From: Roseiarcus sp963836695
GTDB lineage: Bacteria > Pseudomonadota > Alphaproteobacteria > Rhizobiales > Beijerinckiaceae
Assembly (NCBI GenBank): GCA_963836695.1
Contig: CAWIKX010000003.1
Span: 1 to 64,000 of the forward strand
Reading direction: 5' to 3'
DNA length: 64,000 nucleotides
Part shown: piece by piece, positions 35,101 through 47,299 of the stretch
Layout of the letters: the number at the start of each line of letters is the position of its first letter
Position numbering within the stretch: the stretch's first letter is position 1
Notes under the pieces: model-generated
Told to the model about the DNA's origin: nothing
Databases searched by the model: none
Seen by the model: only the letters and a program-made list of their open reading frames with translations
Translations under genes and position numbers: made by a program

Positions 35101-35316
35101 GATTCGTTTTGCGGACTCGAGAGGTCGTGCCGCTTCAGCGAAAGCGCCGTCTAGGGTTGGGCGAAATCAACAACCCAATGTATTTTATTGCTAAAACCAG
35201 AAACAAGCGCTAGGGTCATGAAGTTGGATGGGTCGGGCCCCGCCTCGGCGAGAGCTGAGCGTCGGAACGCCGTTGCTCGGCTGTTTGACTTGTTTGGAAT
35301 GCAACCCACAACGCGA

Positions 35317-35430
35317 TATGGAAGGGACCACTGAATTTTTCATTTTTTTAGGCAGTAACCCTTTGAAAAGTCTAGATTCGTAAAAATTATTGAAAACAAA
35401 TGAAAGCTTTTTTGTTTTCATTTGCTTTCG
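35317..35430 (+). repeat. AT-rich hairpin element, copy A
   Basis: One of two related elements in the window (copy B at 44237). Shared blocks in order are TATGGAAGG (35317), GAATTTTT (35333), TAACCC, TTGAAAAGTCTAGATTCG (35363-35380) and a stem CAAATGAAA/TTTCATTTG (35397-35405 and 35416-35424) around a 10-nt loop. The whole tract stands out as AT-rich in GC-rich surroundings. It lies between the ends of nagA and the convergent dnaN gene. The peptide frames across the two copies differ, so conservation is at the nucleotide level. The rest of the gap (35101-35316) shows nothing recognisable. Confidence 0.7.
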
Positions 35431-35495
35431 CGGGCTTTGCCTTTATTTAGCGCAATTTCCCGCCCAGGTTGTATACTAGGCGTTTCGTCGGGTCG

Positions 35496-36614
35496 TCACA
35501 CCCTGAGCGGCATCAGCACATAGAGCGCCGGCGCGCCCTCGCGATCCTGGATGAGGGTCGGGGAACCTGGATCGGCCAGGCGGATCAAGGCTGTGTCGGA
35601 CGACAACTGGCCGACGATGTCGAGAAGATAGCGGGCGTTGAAGCCGATATCGATCGGCGCGGAATCGTAGTCGGCCTCGATCTCCTCGCTGGCTGAGCCC
35701 GAGTCAGGATTGTTGACCGACAGCGTCATCTTGCCGTCGGCGATCGCGAGCTTGATCGCGCGCCCGCGCTCGGAGGAAAGGGTCGACACCCGGTCGACCG
35801 CCCTTTCGAACGGCTCCTTGTCGACGACGAGGCGCTTATCGTTGCCGGTCGGAATGACGCGCGCATAATCGGGAAAGGTGCCGTCGATCAGTTTCGTAGT
35901 AAGCACCACATCGCCGAACTGAAAACGCGCCTTGGCGGTGGAAATCTCGATCGTCACGTCCTGGCTCACGTCTTCGATCAGCTTCTGCACCTCGTTGACC
36001 GCCTTGCGCGGCACAATGATGCCTGGAATGCCGGCCGATCCTTCCGGCGCCGGCGTCTCGACGCGGGCCAGGCGATGGCCGTCGGTCGCAACCGCCCGCA
36101 GCATCGGCGCGCCGCCGACGTCGACGGTGTGAAGGTAGATGCCGTTCAGATAATACCGCGTCTCCTCGGTCGAAATCGCGAATTGGGTGTTCTCGATCAG
36201 GCGCTTGAGCTCACCCGCCGGCAGCACGAACCGGTGCGAGAATTCGCCCGAGGTGAGATCGGGAAAGTCAGAGGCGGGCAGGGCCTGCAAGGTGAACCGC
36301 GACCGGCCGGCGCGCAGCACGAGCTGGCCCGTGTCGCCGGTCGTCTCCAGGCTCGCCTGCGCTCCCTCCGGGAGTTTGCGCACGATGTCGTAGATCACGT
36401 GCGCCGGCGCCGTCGTCGCGCCTTCCTGGGCGACATCCGCGGGCGCCGACTCGGAGGCCTCGAGATCGAGATCGGTGCTCTTCAGCGCCAATTTGCCGCC
36501 AGCCGCCTCGATCAGCACATTGGCGAGGATCGGAATGGTGTTGCGCCGCTCGACAATGCGATGGACGTGCCCAAGCGCTTTGAGCAGGACCGAACGCTCG
36601 ATCGTGACCTTCAT
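35496..36614 (-). CDS. dnaN: DNA polymerase III beta subunit (sliding clamp)
   Basis: A 372-residue DnaN. It begins MKVTIERSVLLKALGHVHRI, followed by VERRNTIPILANVLIEAAGG. The three clamp domains follow, with the central RYYLNGIYLHTVDV and AVATDGHRLARVE, and the end is ALYVLMPLRV, matching the conserved PMR-like C-terminus. It forms the ring that tethers polymerase to DNA. ATG 36614 is chosen over a 27-codon extension. dnaA and recF are not adjacent, as is common in Rhizobiales. The gene diverges from the PBP gene and converges on the AT-rich element downstream. Confidence 0.95.
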   Translation of the reverse strand: MKVTIERSVLLKALGHVHRIVERRNTIPILANVLIEAAGGKLALKSTDLDLEASESAPADVAQEGATTAPAHVIYDIVRKLPEGAQASLETTGDTGQLVLRAGRSRFTLQALPASDFPDLTSGEFSHRFVLPAGELKRLIENTQFAISTEETRYYLNGIYLHTVDVGGAPMLRAVATDGHRLARVETPAPEGSAGIPGIIVPRKAVNEVQKLIEDVSQDVTIEISTAKARFQFGDVVLTTKLIDGTFPDYARVIPTGNDKRLVVDKEPFERAVDRVSTLSSERGRAIKLAIADGKMTLSVNNPDSGSASEEIEADYDSAPIDIGFNARYLLDIVGQLSSDTALIRLADPGSPTLIQDREGAPALYVLMPLRV

Positions 36615-36863
36615 CGCATGAAATCCTGAGCTATCCTGACGTCTGAGCGCGCCACAAGGGGGGCGGACCTTGCCAAGGGGCGTGGGCGAGCGCAAGGGCG
36701 GGAAGACGGATCGAGCCGTGTGTCCTCAAGGATTTTCCCGGCCTCGTCAATTCCGGCGTAAGCTTTACCGGCCCTTAAACCGCGGGCCTTACGCTCCTGG
36801 ACCCGGCGGGGCGTGTTTCGCCCGAGCTCCTTGATCGAGGAGACGCCGCGAGCGGGATCAGCG

Positions 36864-39098
36864 ATGTTCGGCCGAGGCGGCAAGAAAACCCGAACGCGGA
36901 TCGAGCCGCGCCTCGACTGGCGCGGCGGCGGCGCCGGAGGCGATCTTCGCGCCGATCCTGCCGACCGACCGCCGACCAGTCGCAAAAGAAAGAGCGCTCC
37001 CTCGCGATCCGCCTCGAGCGCGAAACGCAAACGGCGCCGTTCGCTCGTCGGCCACCTCGTCTATTGGGGCTTGGTTCTTTCGGTTTGGGGCGGGATCTTC
37101 CTCGCCGGGCTTTTCGCCTATTACGCGAGCCAGCTGCCCCCGATCGATCAGCTCGCCGTCCCCAAGCGACCGCCCAACATCGCCATCCTCTCCGACGACG
37201 GCTCGCTTATCGCCAATCGCGGCGACACGGGCGGGCCCGCGGTCAGGCTCATCGATCTGCCGCCCTATCTGCCCAAGGCCTTCGTAGCCATCGAGGACAA
37301 GCGATTCTACGACCATAACGGCGTCGACCCGATTGGCATGTCGCGTGCGCTTCTGCGCGACATAGCGGGCGGCGGCGGGATCGAGGGCGGCTCGACGCTG
37401 ACCCAGCAGCTCGCCAAGAATTTGTTCCTGACCCAGGAGCGGACCCTGTCACGCAAAATCCAGGAGGCGATCCTGGCGTTCTGGCTCGAGCGCCGCTATT
37501 CGAAGGATCAGATCCTCGAGCTCTATCTCAATCGGGTCTATTTCGGCTCGGGCGCCTATGGGGTCGAAGCGGCAGCGCAAAAATATTTCGGCAAGAGCGC
37601 GCGGTTCGTGACCCTTTCGGAAGCTGCGGTGCTGGCCGGGCTCATGAAGTCGCCGAGCAAGCTTGCGCCCAATCGCAACCTTAAAGGAGCCAATGAGCGC
37701 GCGGCGCAGGTCATCACTGCGATGGCCGAACAAGGTCATATCACCGAGGCGCAGGCCAAGCTTGCGCTCGCCAATCCGGCTGAAGTCAAGCACGATAAAA
37801 GCGCTGGCTCGATCAACTATGCCGCCGACTACGTGATGGATGCGCTCAACAATACGATCGGCGCCATCGACGAGGACATCGTGGTGACGACCACAATCAA
37901 TCTCAAGATGCAGGCCGAGGCGGAGCGGGCGCTCACGGACGAACTCAACGCCAAGGGCGCCAAGTTCGGCGTCGAGCAGGGCGCGCTGGTCGCTCTCGAT
38001 CCGAGCGGCGCGGTCAAGGCGATGGTCGGCGGCCGCAACTATGCCGACAGCCAGTTCAATCGCGCCGTCGCAGCCAAGCGGCAGCCCGGCTCCTCGTTCA
38101 AGCCATTCGTCTATCTTGCCGCCCTGGAGAAGGGCCTTACGCCCGACACCGTGCGCGATGACGCGCCGATAACGGTCAAAGGCTGGAGCCCGGAAAATTA
38201 CTCGCGTGAATATTTCGGGCCTGTGACGCTCACCAAGGCGCTAGCGCTCTCTCTGAACACCGTCGCCGTGCGGCTCGGTCTGGAAGTGGGGCCGAAGGCG
38301 GTGGTCGCGGTCGCACACCGGCTGGGTATCAATTCCGATCTCGACCCTGTCCCCTCGATCGCGCTTGGCTCTTCTGACGTGACGCCGCTCGAGATGGTTT
38401 CCGCCTATGCGGCTTTCGCCAATGGCGGCTTCGGCGTCCAGCCGCATGTGATCGCGCGCGTGCGCACGGCGAACGGCAAGCAGCTCTACGCCCGGCGCAA
38501 CGCGAATTTCGGCCGCGTGATCGAGCCGCAATATGTCGCGATGATGAATCAGATGATGCAGGAGACGTTGCTCACCGGAACCGCCCGCAAGGCTGAGCTG
38601 CCGGGCTGGCAGGCCGCCGGCAAAACCGGAACCAGCCAGGATTGGCGCGACGCCTGGTTTCTTGGCTACACGAGCTATCTGGTCGCCGGAGTCTGGCTCG
38701 GCAATGATGACTCTTCGCCGACCAAGAAGGTGTCCGGCGGCAATCTGCCGGTCGAAATCTGGAGCCGGTTCATGAGGGCCGCGCACGAGGGCGTGCCAGT
38801 CGCCGCCTTGCCGCTCGCGACCTGGCGCGGCGCCGAAGCGCAGAGCGTGGACGCTTCGCCAACGCCTCCGCTCAATCTCACTGGCTCCCAGATTGGTACG
38901 GGCGGACGAGGGGGACGCCCGCCGCCGCCCGCGCCGCCGCCCGACAGTTTTGTCCCGCAGGCGAGAGTTGCCGGTCCCCGCGGAGCCTCCGGAGGCGGTG
39001 GAGACGAGTTGTTGCCGCCTGCCGAGATCCCGAATGGCGGCCGCAGTCAGCAGGCGCACGCCAAAGGGCTGCTCGACAGATTGTTCGGAACGCCGTAA
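36864..39098 (+). CDS. Class A penicillin-binding protein (PBP1A family)
   Basis: A 744-residue bifunctional peptidoglycan synthase. It has a very basic cytoplasmic N-terminus (about 1-65) and one membrane segment (LVYWGLVLSVWGGIFLAGLF). The glycosyltransferase domain has the catalytic EDKRFYDHNGVD (near residue 143) and GGSTLTQQLAKNLFLTQER. The transpeptidase domain has the SxxK motif in PGSSFKPF (near 410), SLNT and KTGTSQ (near 587). The C-terminus is proline/glycine-rich and low in complexity. It polymerises and crosslinks the wall in the periplasm. ATG 36864 is an estimate; an in-frame ATG at 36813 also exists. It diverges from dnaN. Confidence 0.93.
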   Translation: MFGRGGKKTRTRIEPRLDWRGGGAGGDLRADPADRPPTSRKRKSAPSRSASSAKRKRRRSLVGHLVYWGLVLSVWGGIFLAGLFAYYASQLPPIDQLAVPKRPPNIAILSDDGSLIANRGDTGGPAVRLIDLPPYLPKAFVAIEDKRFYDHNGVDPIGMSRALLRDIAGGGGIEGGSTLTQQLAKNLFLTQERTLSRKIQEAILAFWLERRYSKDQILELYLNRVYFGSGAYGVEAAAQKYFGKSARFVTLSEAAVLAGLMKSPSKLAPNRNLKGANERAAQVITAMAEQGHITEAQAKLALANPAEVKHDKSAGSINYAADYVMDALNNTIGAIDEDIVVTTTINLKMQAEAERALTDELNAKGAKFGVEQGALVALDPSGAVKAMVGGRNYADSQFNRAVAAKRQPGSSFKPFVYLAALEKGLTPDTVRDDAPITVKGWSPENYSREYFGPVTLTKALALSLNTVAVRLGLEVGPKAVVAVAHRLGINSDLDPVPSIALGSSDVTPLEMVSAYAAFANGGFGVQPHVIARVRTANGKQLYARRNANFGRVIEPQYVAMMNQMMQETLLTGTARKAELPGWQAAGKTGTSQDWRDAWFLGYTSYLVAGVWLGNDDSSPTKKVSGGNLPVEIWSRFMRAAHEGVPVAALPLATWRGAEAQSVDASPTPPLNLTGSQIGTGGRGGRPPPPAPPPDSFVPQARVAGPRGASGGGGDELLPPAEIPNGGRSQQAHAKGLLDRLFGTP

Positions 39099-39176
39099 GG
39101 CGCGATGCGGTCATTGCTTCGACGGGGCGAGGGCGCCAATCTCAATCTCGCGCTGGTTAAAGGAGCGGTGGGATCC

Positions 39177-39905
39177 ATGCTGAAGCGTCTCGTCGCCGCC
39201 GTGATCTTGCTCGCGCTTGGCTTTTGCGGTTGCGGCGCCCACGCCGAAACCCTGCCGCTTCCGAACAATCTCACTGGATTCAGCACTCGCGACGGTGAGG
39301 TCTATTTCGCCGAGAGCGGCGCGCGGGAGGCCTATTTCCCGCTTGCGGACAATTTCGTAACGCAGAAGACCCAGACCTATTGTGGCGTGGCCAGCATGGT
39401 CATGGTCTTGAACGCGCTTGGCGTCCCGGCGCCGGCTACTCCCGAATATGCGCCTTACCGAACTTTCACCCAGGACAATCTGCTGACCGGTCGAACGGAC
39501 GCCATTCTGCCACGCGAGACGATAGCGCTGCAGGGCATGACGGTCGATCAACTCGGCGGGATTCTCGCCACCCAGCCGGTTCATGCGGAAGTCCATCACG
39601 CGTCGGACAGCTCGGTTGACGAGTTCCGCAAGCTGGCCAGCGCCTATCTTGGCGAGCCTGGGCACTTCGTGATCGTCAACTATTATCGCAAGGCGATGGG
39701 CGAGGAAATCGGCGGCCATATATCGCCGCTCGCCGCCTATGACTCGAAGGCCGATCGCTTCCTCGTCCTCGACGTCGCGCGCTACAAATATCCGCCCGTC
39801 TGGGTGAAAACGGCCGACATGTTCGCGGCGATGAACACCCCGGACTCAGTCAATGATAACAAGAGCCGCGGCTTCGTGCTGGTGACGGCGGCGACCGCGC
39901 AATAG
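39177..39905 (+). CDS. Phytochelatin-synthase-family cysteine protease, exported
   Basis: A 242-residue peptidase C83 protein. An N-terminal signal (MLKRLVAAVILLALGFCGCG) ends near GAHA, so it is probably periplasmic. The catalytic triad is visible as Cys69 (TYCGVASMVMVLNAL), His181 (GGHISPLAAYD) and Asp199 (VLDVARYKYPPVWV). Prokaryotic members are short versions of the plant enzyme; the cyanobacterial one cleaves glutathione and makes little phytochelatin. ATG 39177 has AAAGGAG upstream. It lies 78 nt after the PBP gene and could be cotranscribed. Cleavage of gamma-Glu-Cys-Gly or a similar peptide in the periplasm is the family-based expectation. Confidence 0.87.
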   Translation: MLKRLVAAVILLALGFCGCGAHAETLPLPNNLTGFSTRDGEVYFAESGAREAYFPLADNFVTQKTQTYCGVASMVMVLNALGVPAPATPEYAPYRTFTQDNLLTGRTDAILPRETIALQGMTVDQLGGILATQPVHAEVHHASDSSVDEFRKLASAYLGEPGHFVIVNYYRKAMGEEIGGHISPLAAYDSKADRFLVLDVARYKYPPVWVKTADMFAAMNTPDSVNDNKSRGFVLVTAATAQ

Positions 39906-40391
39906 CGGCGTTCGGCAAGAGGCGGGCGCTGGGCGGCGCGGCCATCGCTCCTGCTGTGAGAGACCCCTCTTCGGCATTACGATGCGACATCTTTAACGTC
40001 GGGGAGCTTCCGCCCCGCCCGGCTGATTGCGATCTCGACTGGAGAGGCGCCTTCGAGGTGAGTGCGGCTGACGATTCGGGTTCGCGGATCCGACATCGCG
40101 ACACAACTCGGGATGAGACCCTCCCGGTTCTCAATTATGGGGCGGTTTGGAATATGCACGGCGTAACATGCACCGCCGCAAGCACCAGATTGACCTGCCT
40201 GAACGCCTGCGGACACGGGGTTCCGCTTATCCAGGGCGTTGCAGCAGGTCATTAGCAGACGCGGGGCATCTTCTTTGATCTCTGTTGGACCATCATCTCA
40301 TGGGGCGGCGCAGCGAGCACTGGGCTAACCGCCTCCCATGGCCGCTGTAGGATGCCGGGAAAGGTGGAGCAGAGCTGCCCCGGCGGGGAGA
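39906..40391. other. Intergenic stretch without recognisable gene
   Basis: About 490 bases between the C83 protease and the convergent GFA gene. Short ORFs on both strands show no family resemblance. No strong terminator stem was found by eye. Confidence 0.5.
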
Positions 40392-40799
40392 TTAACGCGG
40401 CGGCTCGCGATCGAACGACGGCATGCCATCCGGGATCATATGGAAGGGCTGCTTGTCGAGCGTATAGATCGCCATCTTTGGACCGCCATAGAGGCTCGGA
40501 TCGTCGAGCGTTCCGACCTTCAGGATCACCAGAGGCAGATCCGGCCGACGGGTGGTGAGATGCGTTCCGCAATTTGCGCAGAACTCGCGCGTCACCGGAG
40601 AATCGAGATCGCTGCGGGTGAAGGTCTTCGGCGTGCCCCTCACATAACGGAAGCCTTCGGGCGGCATCAGCATGAACATATTTGGCGCGCCGCCGCTGAT
40701 GTATTGGCATTCGCGACAGTGGCATTGCGCCTTGAGCCGCGGCTTGCCCTCGGCTGCATAGCGCACTTGTCCACAATAGCATCCGCCCTCGAACGTCAT
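40392..40799 (-). CDS. GFA family protein (zinc-binding)
   Basis: A 135-residue protein of the glutathione-dependent formaldehyde-activating enzyme (Gfa) fold. The cysteine pattern is complete: GGCYCGQVRY near residue 6, AQCHCRECQ near 27 and FCANCGTHL near 73, the ligands for structural and catalytic zincs. Most GFA proteins have unknown substrates; spontaneous S-hydroxymethylglutathione formation makes the original activity doubtful, so no symbol is given. It converges on the intergenic region after the protease gene and diverges from mutL with a 99-nt gap. Confidence 0.88.
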   Translation of the reverse strand: MTFEGGCYCGQVRYAAEGKPRLKAQCHCRECQYISGGAPNMFMLMPPEGFRYVRGTPKTFTRSDLDSPVTREFCANCGTHLTTRRPDLPLVILKVGTLDDPSLYGGPKMAIYTLDKQPFHMIPDGMPSFDREPPR

Positions 40800-40898
40800 T
40801 CGTTATCCTTTTAACTTCGGACTCATTGCATCTGAGGCTAATGCTTTCCCGGCTCGCCCGCCAATGCGATAGGATGATGCCCGAGGTTAGCGCTCCCC

Positions 40899-42680
<1,782 letters not shown>

Positions 42681-42722
42681 TCAGCCGCATCGACGTCTTG
42701 CATCAATTCTTGGAGGAAAGCG

Positions 42723-43139
42723 TTGGAAGCGTCTATTGTAACCAAGGCCGAGGTGTTTTGCCGGGACCGATGGAGATGCCGTTGGTGCGGGACACCGGTG
42801 TTCTTACCACGGTCAGTACGGTTGTTGGACTTCGAGTTGGAGTTCCTTGGCGCTTCCGAGCGATACTATCACGCGAATTGGGAGAGATCGAAATCGCCTC
42901 TACTCGATGCGCTTGGAGCAATCGCCTGCCAGGTAGGGCCGGATTTCTCCGACGTGCCCGATGACTTCGCCACCTCGTGCAATCGGTGTTTCATAGGAGG
43001 TAGGACGGCAAGTAAGTCGGGACCGATAAGCGAAGATAAGACGTGGGATGGATTTGCCGCTGTTTTCACCGTTCTTGCGAAGCGTTACAAATCCAAACTC
43101 ACCATTGATGATCGAGGCTGGGTCAAGGCGCTGAGTTAA
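42723..43139 (+). CDS. Probable HNH-like nuclease (138 aa)
   Basis: A 138-residue protein with FCRDRWRCRWCGTP near residue 12 and a second pair TSCNRCFIGGRTASKSGPI near 90. The CxxC pairs, the R-D-x-x-x-C-x-x-C start and the intervening YYHANW resemble HNH nucleases with a zinc finger. The order H-N-H itself is not clear, so the call is tentative. It starts with TTG 42723, preceded by GGAGGAAAG. Base composition is visibly less GC-rich than in mutL just upstream, which suggests recent acquisition. It lies 42 nt after mutL on the same strand. Confidence 0.55.
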   Translation: MEASIVTKAEVFCRDRWRCRWCGTPVFLPRSVRLLDFELEFLGASERYYHANWERSKSPLLDALGAIACQVGPDFSDVPDDFATSCNRCFIGGRTASKSGPISEDKTWDGFAAVFTVLAKRYKSKLTIDDRGWVKALS

Positions 43140-43175
43140 CGAACGTAGCGAAGCAACAGCGCGGAGGGCCTTGCT

Positions 43176-43562
43176 TCAAAGCTGCGCCTCGATCGCCGCC
43201 TTGTCGACCACCGACCAGACCTCTGCGATCCTTTCGTCGCGGAAACGATAGAAGACGTTCTCAGTGAAGACGACCCGCCTGCCGTTGACCCGCAGCCCGA
43301 GAAAAAGGCCCTTCGGCCGGCAGTCGAACCGGAGCCGGCTCGCGACATGGGGCGGGTCGCAGATCAAAAGCTCGACGTTGAACTGAAGGTCCGGGATCTC
43401 CTCGAAATCGCGTTCGAGCATGGCGCGATAGCCCGCGAGGCCGAACGGCCGTCCGTTGTGGCGCGCGTCGTCGGCGACGAAGCGATGCAGATTCGACCAG
43501 TCCTGTCGGTTCAGGCAGGCGATATAGGCCCGGTAGAGGTCAGAGAGGCTTGTTTCGGTCAT
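43176..43562 (-). CDS. SnoaL-like polyketide cyclase/ester cyclase family protein
   Basis: A 128-residue SnoaL/NTF2-fold protein. It begins MTETSLSDLYRAYIACLNRQ and has DWSNLHRFVADDARHNGRPF, then GYRAMLERDFEEIPDLQFNV and the strands ENVFYRFRDERIAEVWSVVD. This is the 'ester cyclase' group widely found as single genes. ATG 43562 is chosen because the 20 upstream codons look noncoding. It is convergent with the HNH-like gene. Enzyme function cannot be assigned; these folds bind hydrophobic small molecules. Confidence 0.82.
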   Translation of the reverse strand: MTETSLSDLYRAYIACLNRQDWSNLHRFVADDARHNGRPFGLAGYRAMLERDFEEIPDLQFNVELLICDPPHVASRLRFDCRPKGLFLGLRVNGRRVVFTENVFYRFRDERIAEVWSVVDKAAIEAQL

Positions 43563-43680
43563 TGTGATCGTCTCTGGCTTTACACGGACGCCCGCCATCG
43601 GACGCGTCGAGGCGCCGTGCAATCAAGCCGGCTCGCCCGCGCGTTTCCCTGCTTACGCGTCGGCTAAAGCGGCACGGGCC

Positions 43681-44037
43681 TTGAGCATATCCGAGGAAGA
43701 AGCCGTCGAGCGCGAGGAGCGCGGGCTCGACGATCATGCCCGTCTTCCGGTCAAGACGGTCTATCAGATCGTGCGGCAGGAGGGCCAGGAGCAGATGGAG
43801 CGGCCCGCCGTCTCGCTCTGGTGGTCCGGATTCGCCGGCGGCCTCTCGATCAGCTTTTCCCTGCTCGGCCAGGCGCTCTCATGCGCACCTCCCCGACGCG
43901 TCCTGGCGCCCGCTCGTCGCGAGCTTCAGAAAGCCCGCCGAAATCCCGCGCACCAGCATTTCGAGCGAGCCGTGGCCAAGCGTATGCATGCTGACGTCCA
44001 ACGTCGTCTTGCTGCGCAGGTGATGAACGAGATGTGA
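43681..44037 (+). pseudogene. Formate/nitrite transporter family remnant, rearranged
   Basis: A TTG-initiated frame (43681) reads SISEEEAVEREERGLDDHAR, then VKTVYQIVRQEGQEQMERPA and VSLWWSGFAGGLSISFSLLG. This is the N-terminus of a YfdC-like FNT channel. At about 43875 the frame shifts and continues AHLPDASWRPLVASF in the next frame. After about 43924 the plus strand loses similarity, but the minus strand over about 44030-43925 reads KTTLDVSMHTLGHGSLEMLV and RGISAGFL. This resembles the middle of the same family, so the 3' part appears inverted. No functional channel can be made. The inverted-piece call rests on memory of the family pattern. Confidence 0.65.
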
Positions 44038-44236
44038 GGGAGGCTCGGGACGGGCGAAGCCCTGATCGTTGGCTGTTTGGAGGGGCGAAGCCGGATCAAG
44101 GCTGCTTTGATATTTCCCATAGAGAGAATTAAGACCCGCATATTTACGAAAATCTGAATCCATGCTACAAGTTATTCATCGCCCGATCGAGCCCCTCTAC
44201 CGCGGCGGGCTCGATGCGTTTTATGCATTTCACTAT

Positions 44237-44353
44237 TATGGAAGGATAAGAGAATTTTTTTCATTTTTTCGCTCATAACCCATTGAAAAGTCTGGATTCG
44301 AAAAAGTTTTTGAAAGAAAATGAAAACGTCCCGGCTTTCATTTCCATGAATTT
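44237..44353 (+). repeat. AT-rich hairpin element, copy B
   Basis: The second copy of the element at 35317. TATGGAAGG is at 44237, GAATTTTTT at 44252, ATAACCC at 44275 and TTGAAAAGTCTGGATTCG at 44283-44300. The stem is AAATGAAA/TTTCATTT (44318-44325 and 44336-44343) with a 10-nt loop. Spacing from TATGGAAGG to TTGAAAAG (46) and from there to the stem (35) is identical to copy A. The loop sequence is unrelated (ACGTCCCGGC against GCTTTTTTGT). It lies between the FNT remnant and purL, about 200 bases before the purL start. Nothing else is recognisable in 44038-44553. Confidence 0.7.
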
Positions 44354-44553
44354 TCCTTTCTTTTTCTTTCATCTAATCATGCATATGACGCATGGCCGGC
44401 GGGCGCCGGAGGCCGGCGCTGGTGGGCGACGGCATCGGGACGGCGCTCTTCGCAGCGTCCCCAGTCGAACGAAATCTGAGGCGCGTCGGCGCTTGAGATC
44501 GGCGCGTCTCGAGGCTAAAGGCGAAGCGTCTCCCTAAGACCGAAAGACAGCCC

Positions 44554-46752
<2,199 letters not shown>

Positions 46753-46764
46753 GGGGGTGAAAAC

Positions 46765-47013
46765 ATGATTCCGTTCATCATCGTCAAAACCGTCAAGGGC
46801 TTCGCCTATATTAGGCCGGAGCGCGTGGTCGCCATCAATGCGGCGGACGCGGAAGACTGCATGATCCTCATGACCGACGGGGTCACCATCGCCGCCGCCG
46901 AACCTGCTGAGGATATTGTGGCGCGGCTCGAAACCGAGGCCCACGAGGAAGACTCGGCGGCCGAAGTCATCAAGGAGCGTAACGCCCATGGCCATGTCGC
47001 AAACCGAGATTGA
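46765..47013 (+). CDS. Small hypothetical protein between purL and bolA
   Basis: An 82-residue protein that starts MIPFIIVKTVKGFAYIRPER, followed by VVAINAADAEDCMILMTDGV. The first half is beta-rich, like a small barrel, and the second half acidic and helical. GAGGGGGT is 8 nt before the ATG, a strong ribosome site. It starts 12 nt after purL and its 3' end overlaps bolA by 26 nt, so translation is probably coupled. No named family is recognised; the 'V..I.P.RV..I......D....LM.DG' rhythm resembles small FlbD/regulatory-type folds, but that is weak. Confidence 0.65.
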   Translation: MIPFIIVKTVKGFAYIRPERVVAINAADAEDCMILMTDGVTIAAAEPAEDIVARLETEAHEEDSAAEVIKERNAHGHVANRD

Positions 47014-47218
47014 AACGATGATCCGCGAGGCGTTTCCGGACGCGCGGGTCGAGGTGAAGGATCTAGCCGGCGACGGCAACCATTATGCCGCGACCGTCGT
47101 TTCCGCCGCGTTCAAGGGGAAGAACCGCGTCCGTCAGCACCAGATGGTCTATGAGGCGCTGAAAGGACGCATGGGCGGCGAACTGCACGCGCTTGCGCTC
47201 ACGACGTCGGAGAGCTGA
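46988..47218 (+). CDS. bolA: BolA family protein
   Basis: A 76-residue BolA-like protein of the short (YrbA/IbaG or BolA2) type: MAMSQTEIETMIREAFPDAR, VEVKDLAGDGNHYAATVVSA and KNRVRQHQMVYEALKGRMGG. The invariant His in RQHQMVYEAL, used for [2Fe-2S] binding with a monothiol glutaredoxin, is present. In alphaproteobacteria bolA is usually followed by grxD; here no glutaredoxin follows, and the next gene is a convergent cyclase. ATG 46988 lies within the preceding small gene. Confidence 0.92.
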   Translation: MAMSQTEIETMIREAFPDARVEVKDLAGDGNHYAATVVSAAFKGKNRVRQHQMVYEALKGRMGGELHALALTTSES

Positions 47219-47299
47219 GGGACGCGCCCCCGGGCGCCGGTCGACCGGCCCGACAACGAAGGGGTGATTTGTGGCCCTCCGGAAATCCGTCTCGTCAGA

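Noticed and set aside
35191..35421. 76-codon minus-strand ORF across AT-rich element copy A
   Set aside because: The equivalent frame in copy B gives a different peptide, so nucleotide rather than protein conservation is seen.
47237..47248. CCGGTCGACCGG palindrome after bolA
   Set aside because: Too short and GC-rich to be called a terminator or operator.
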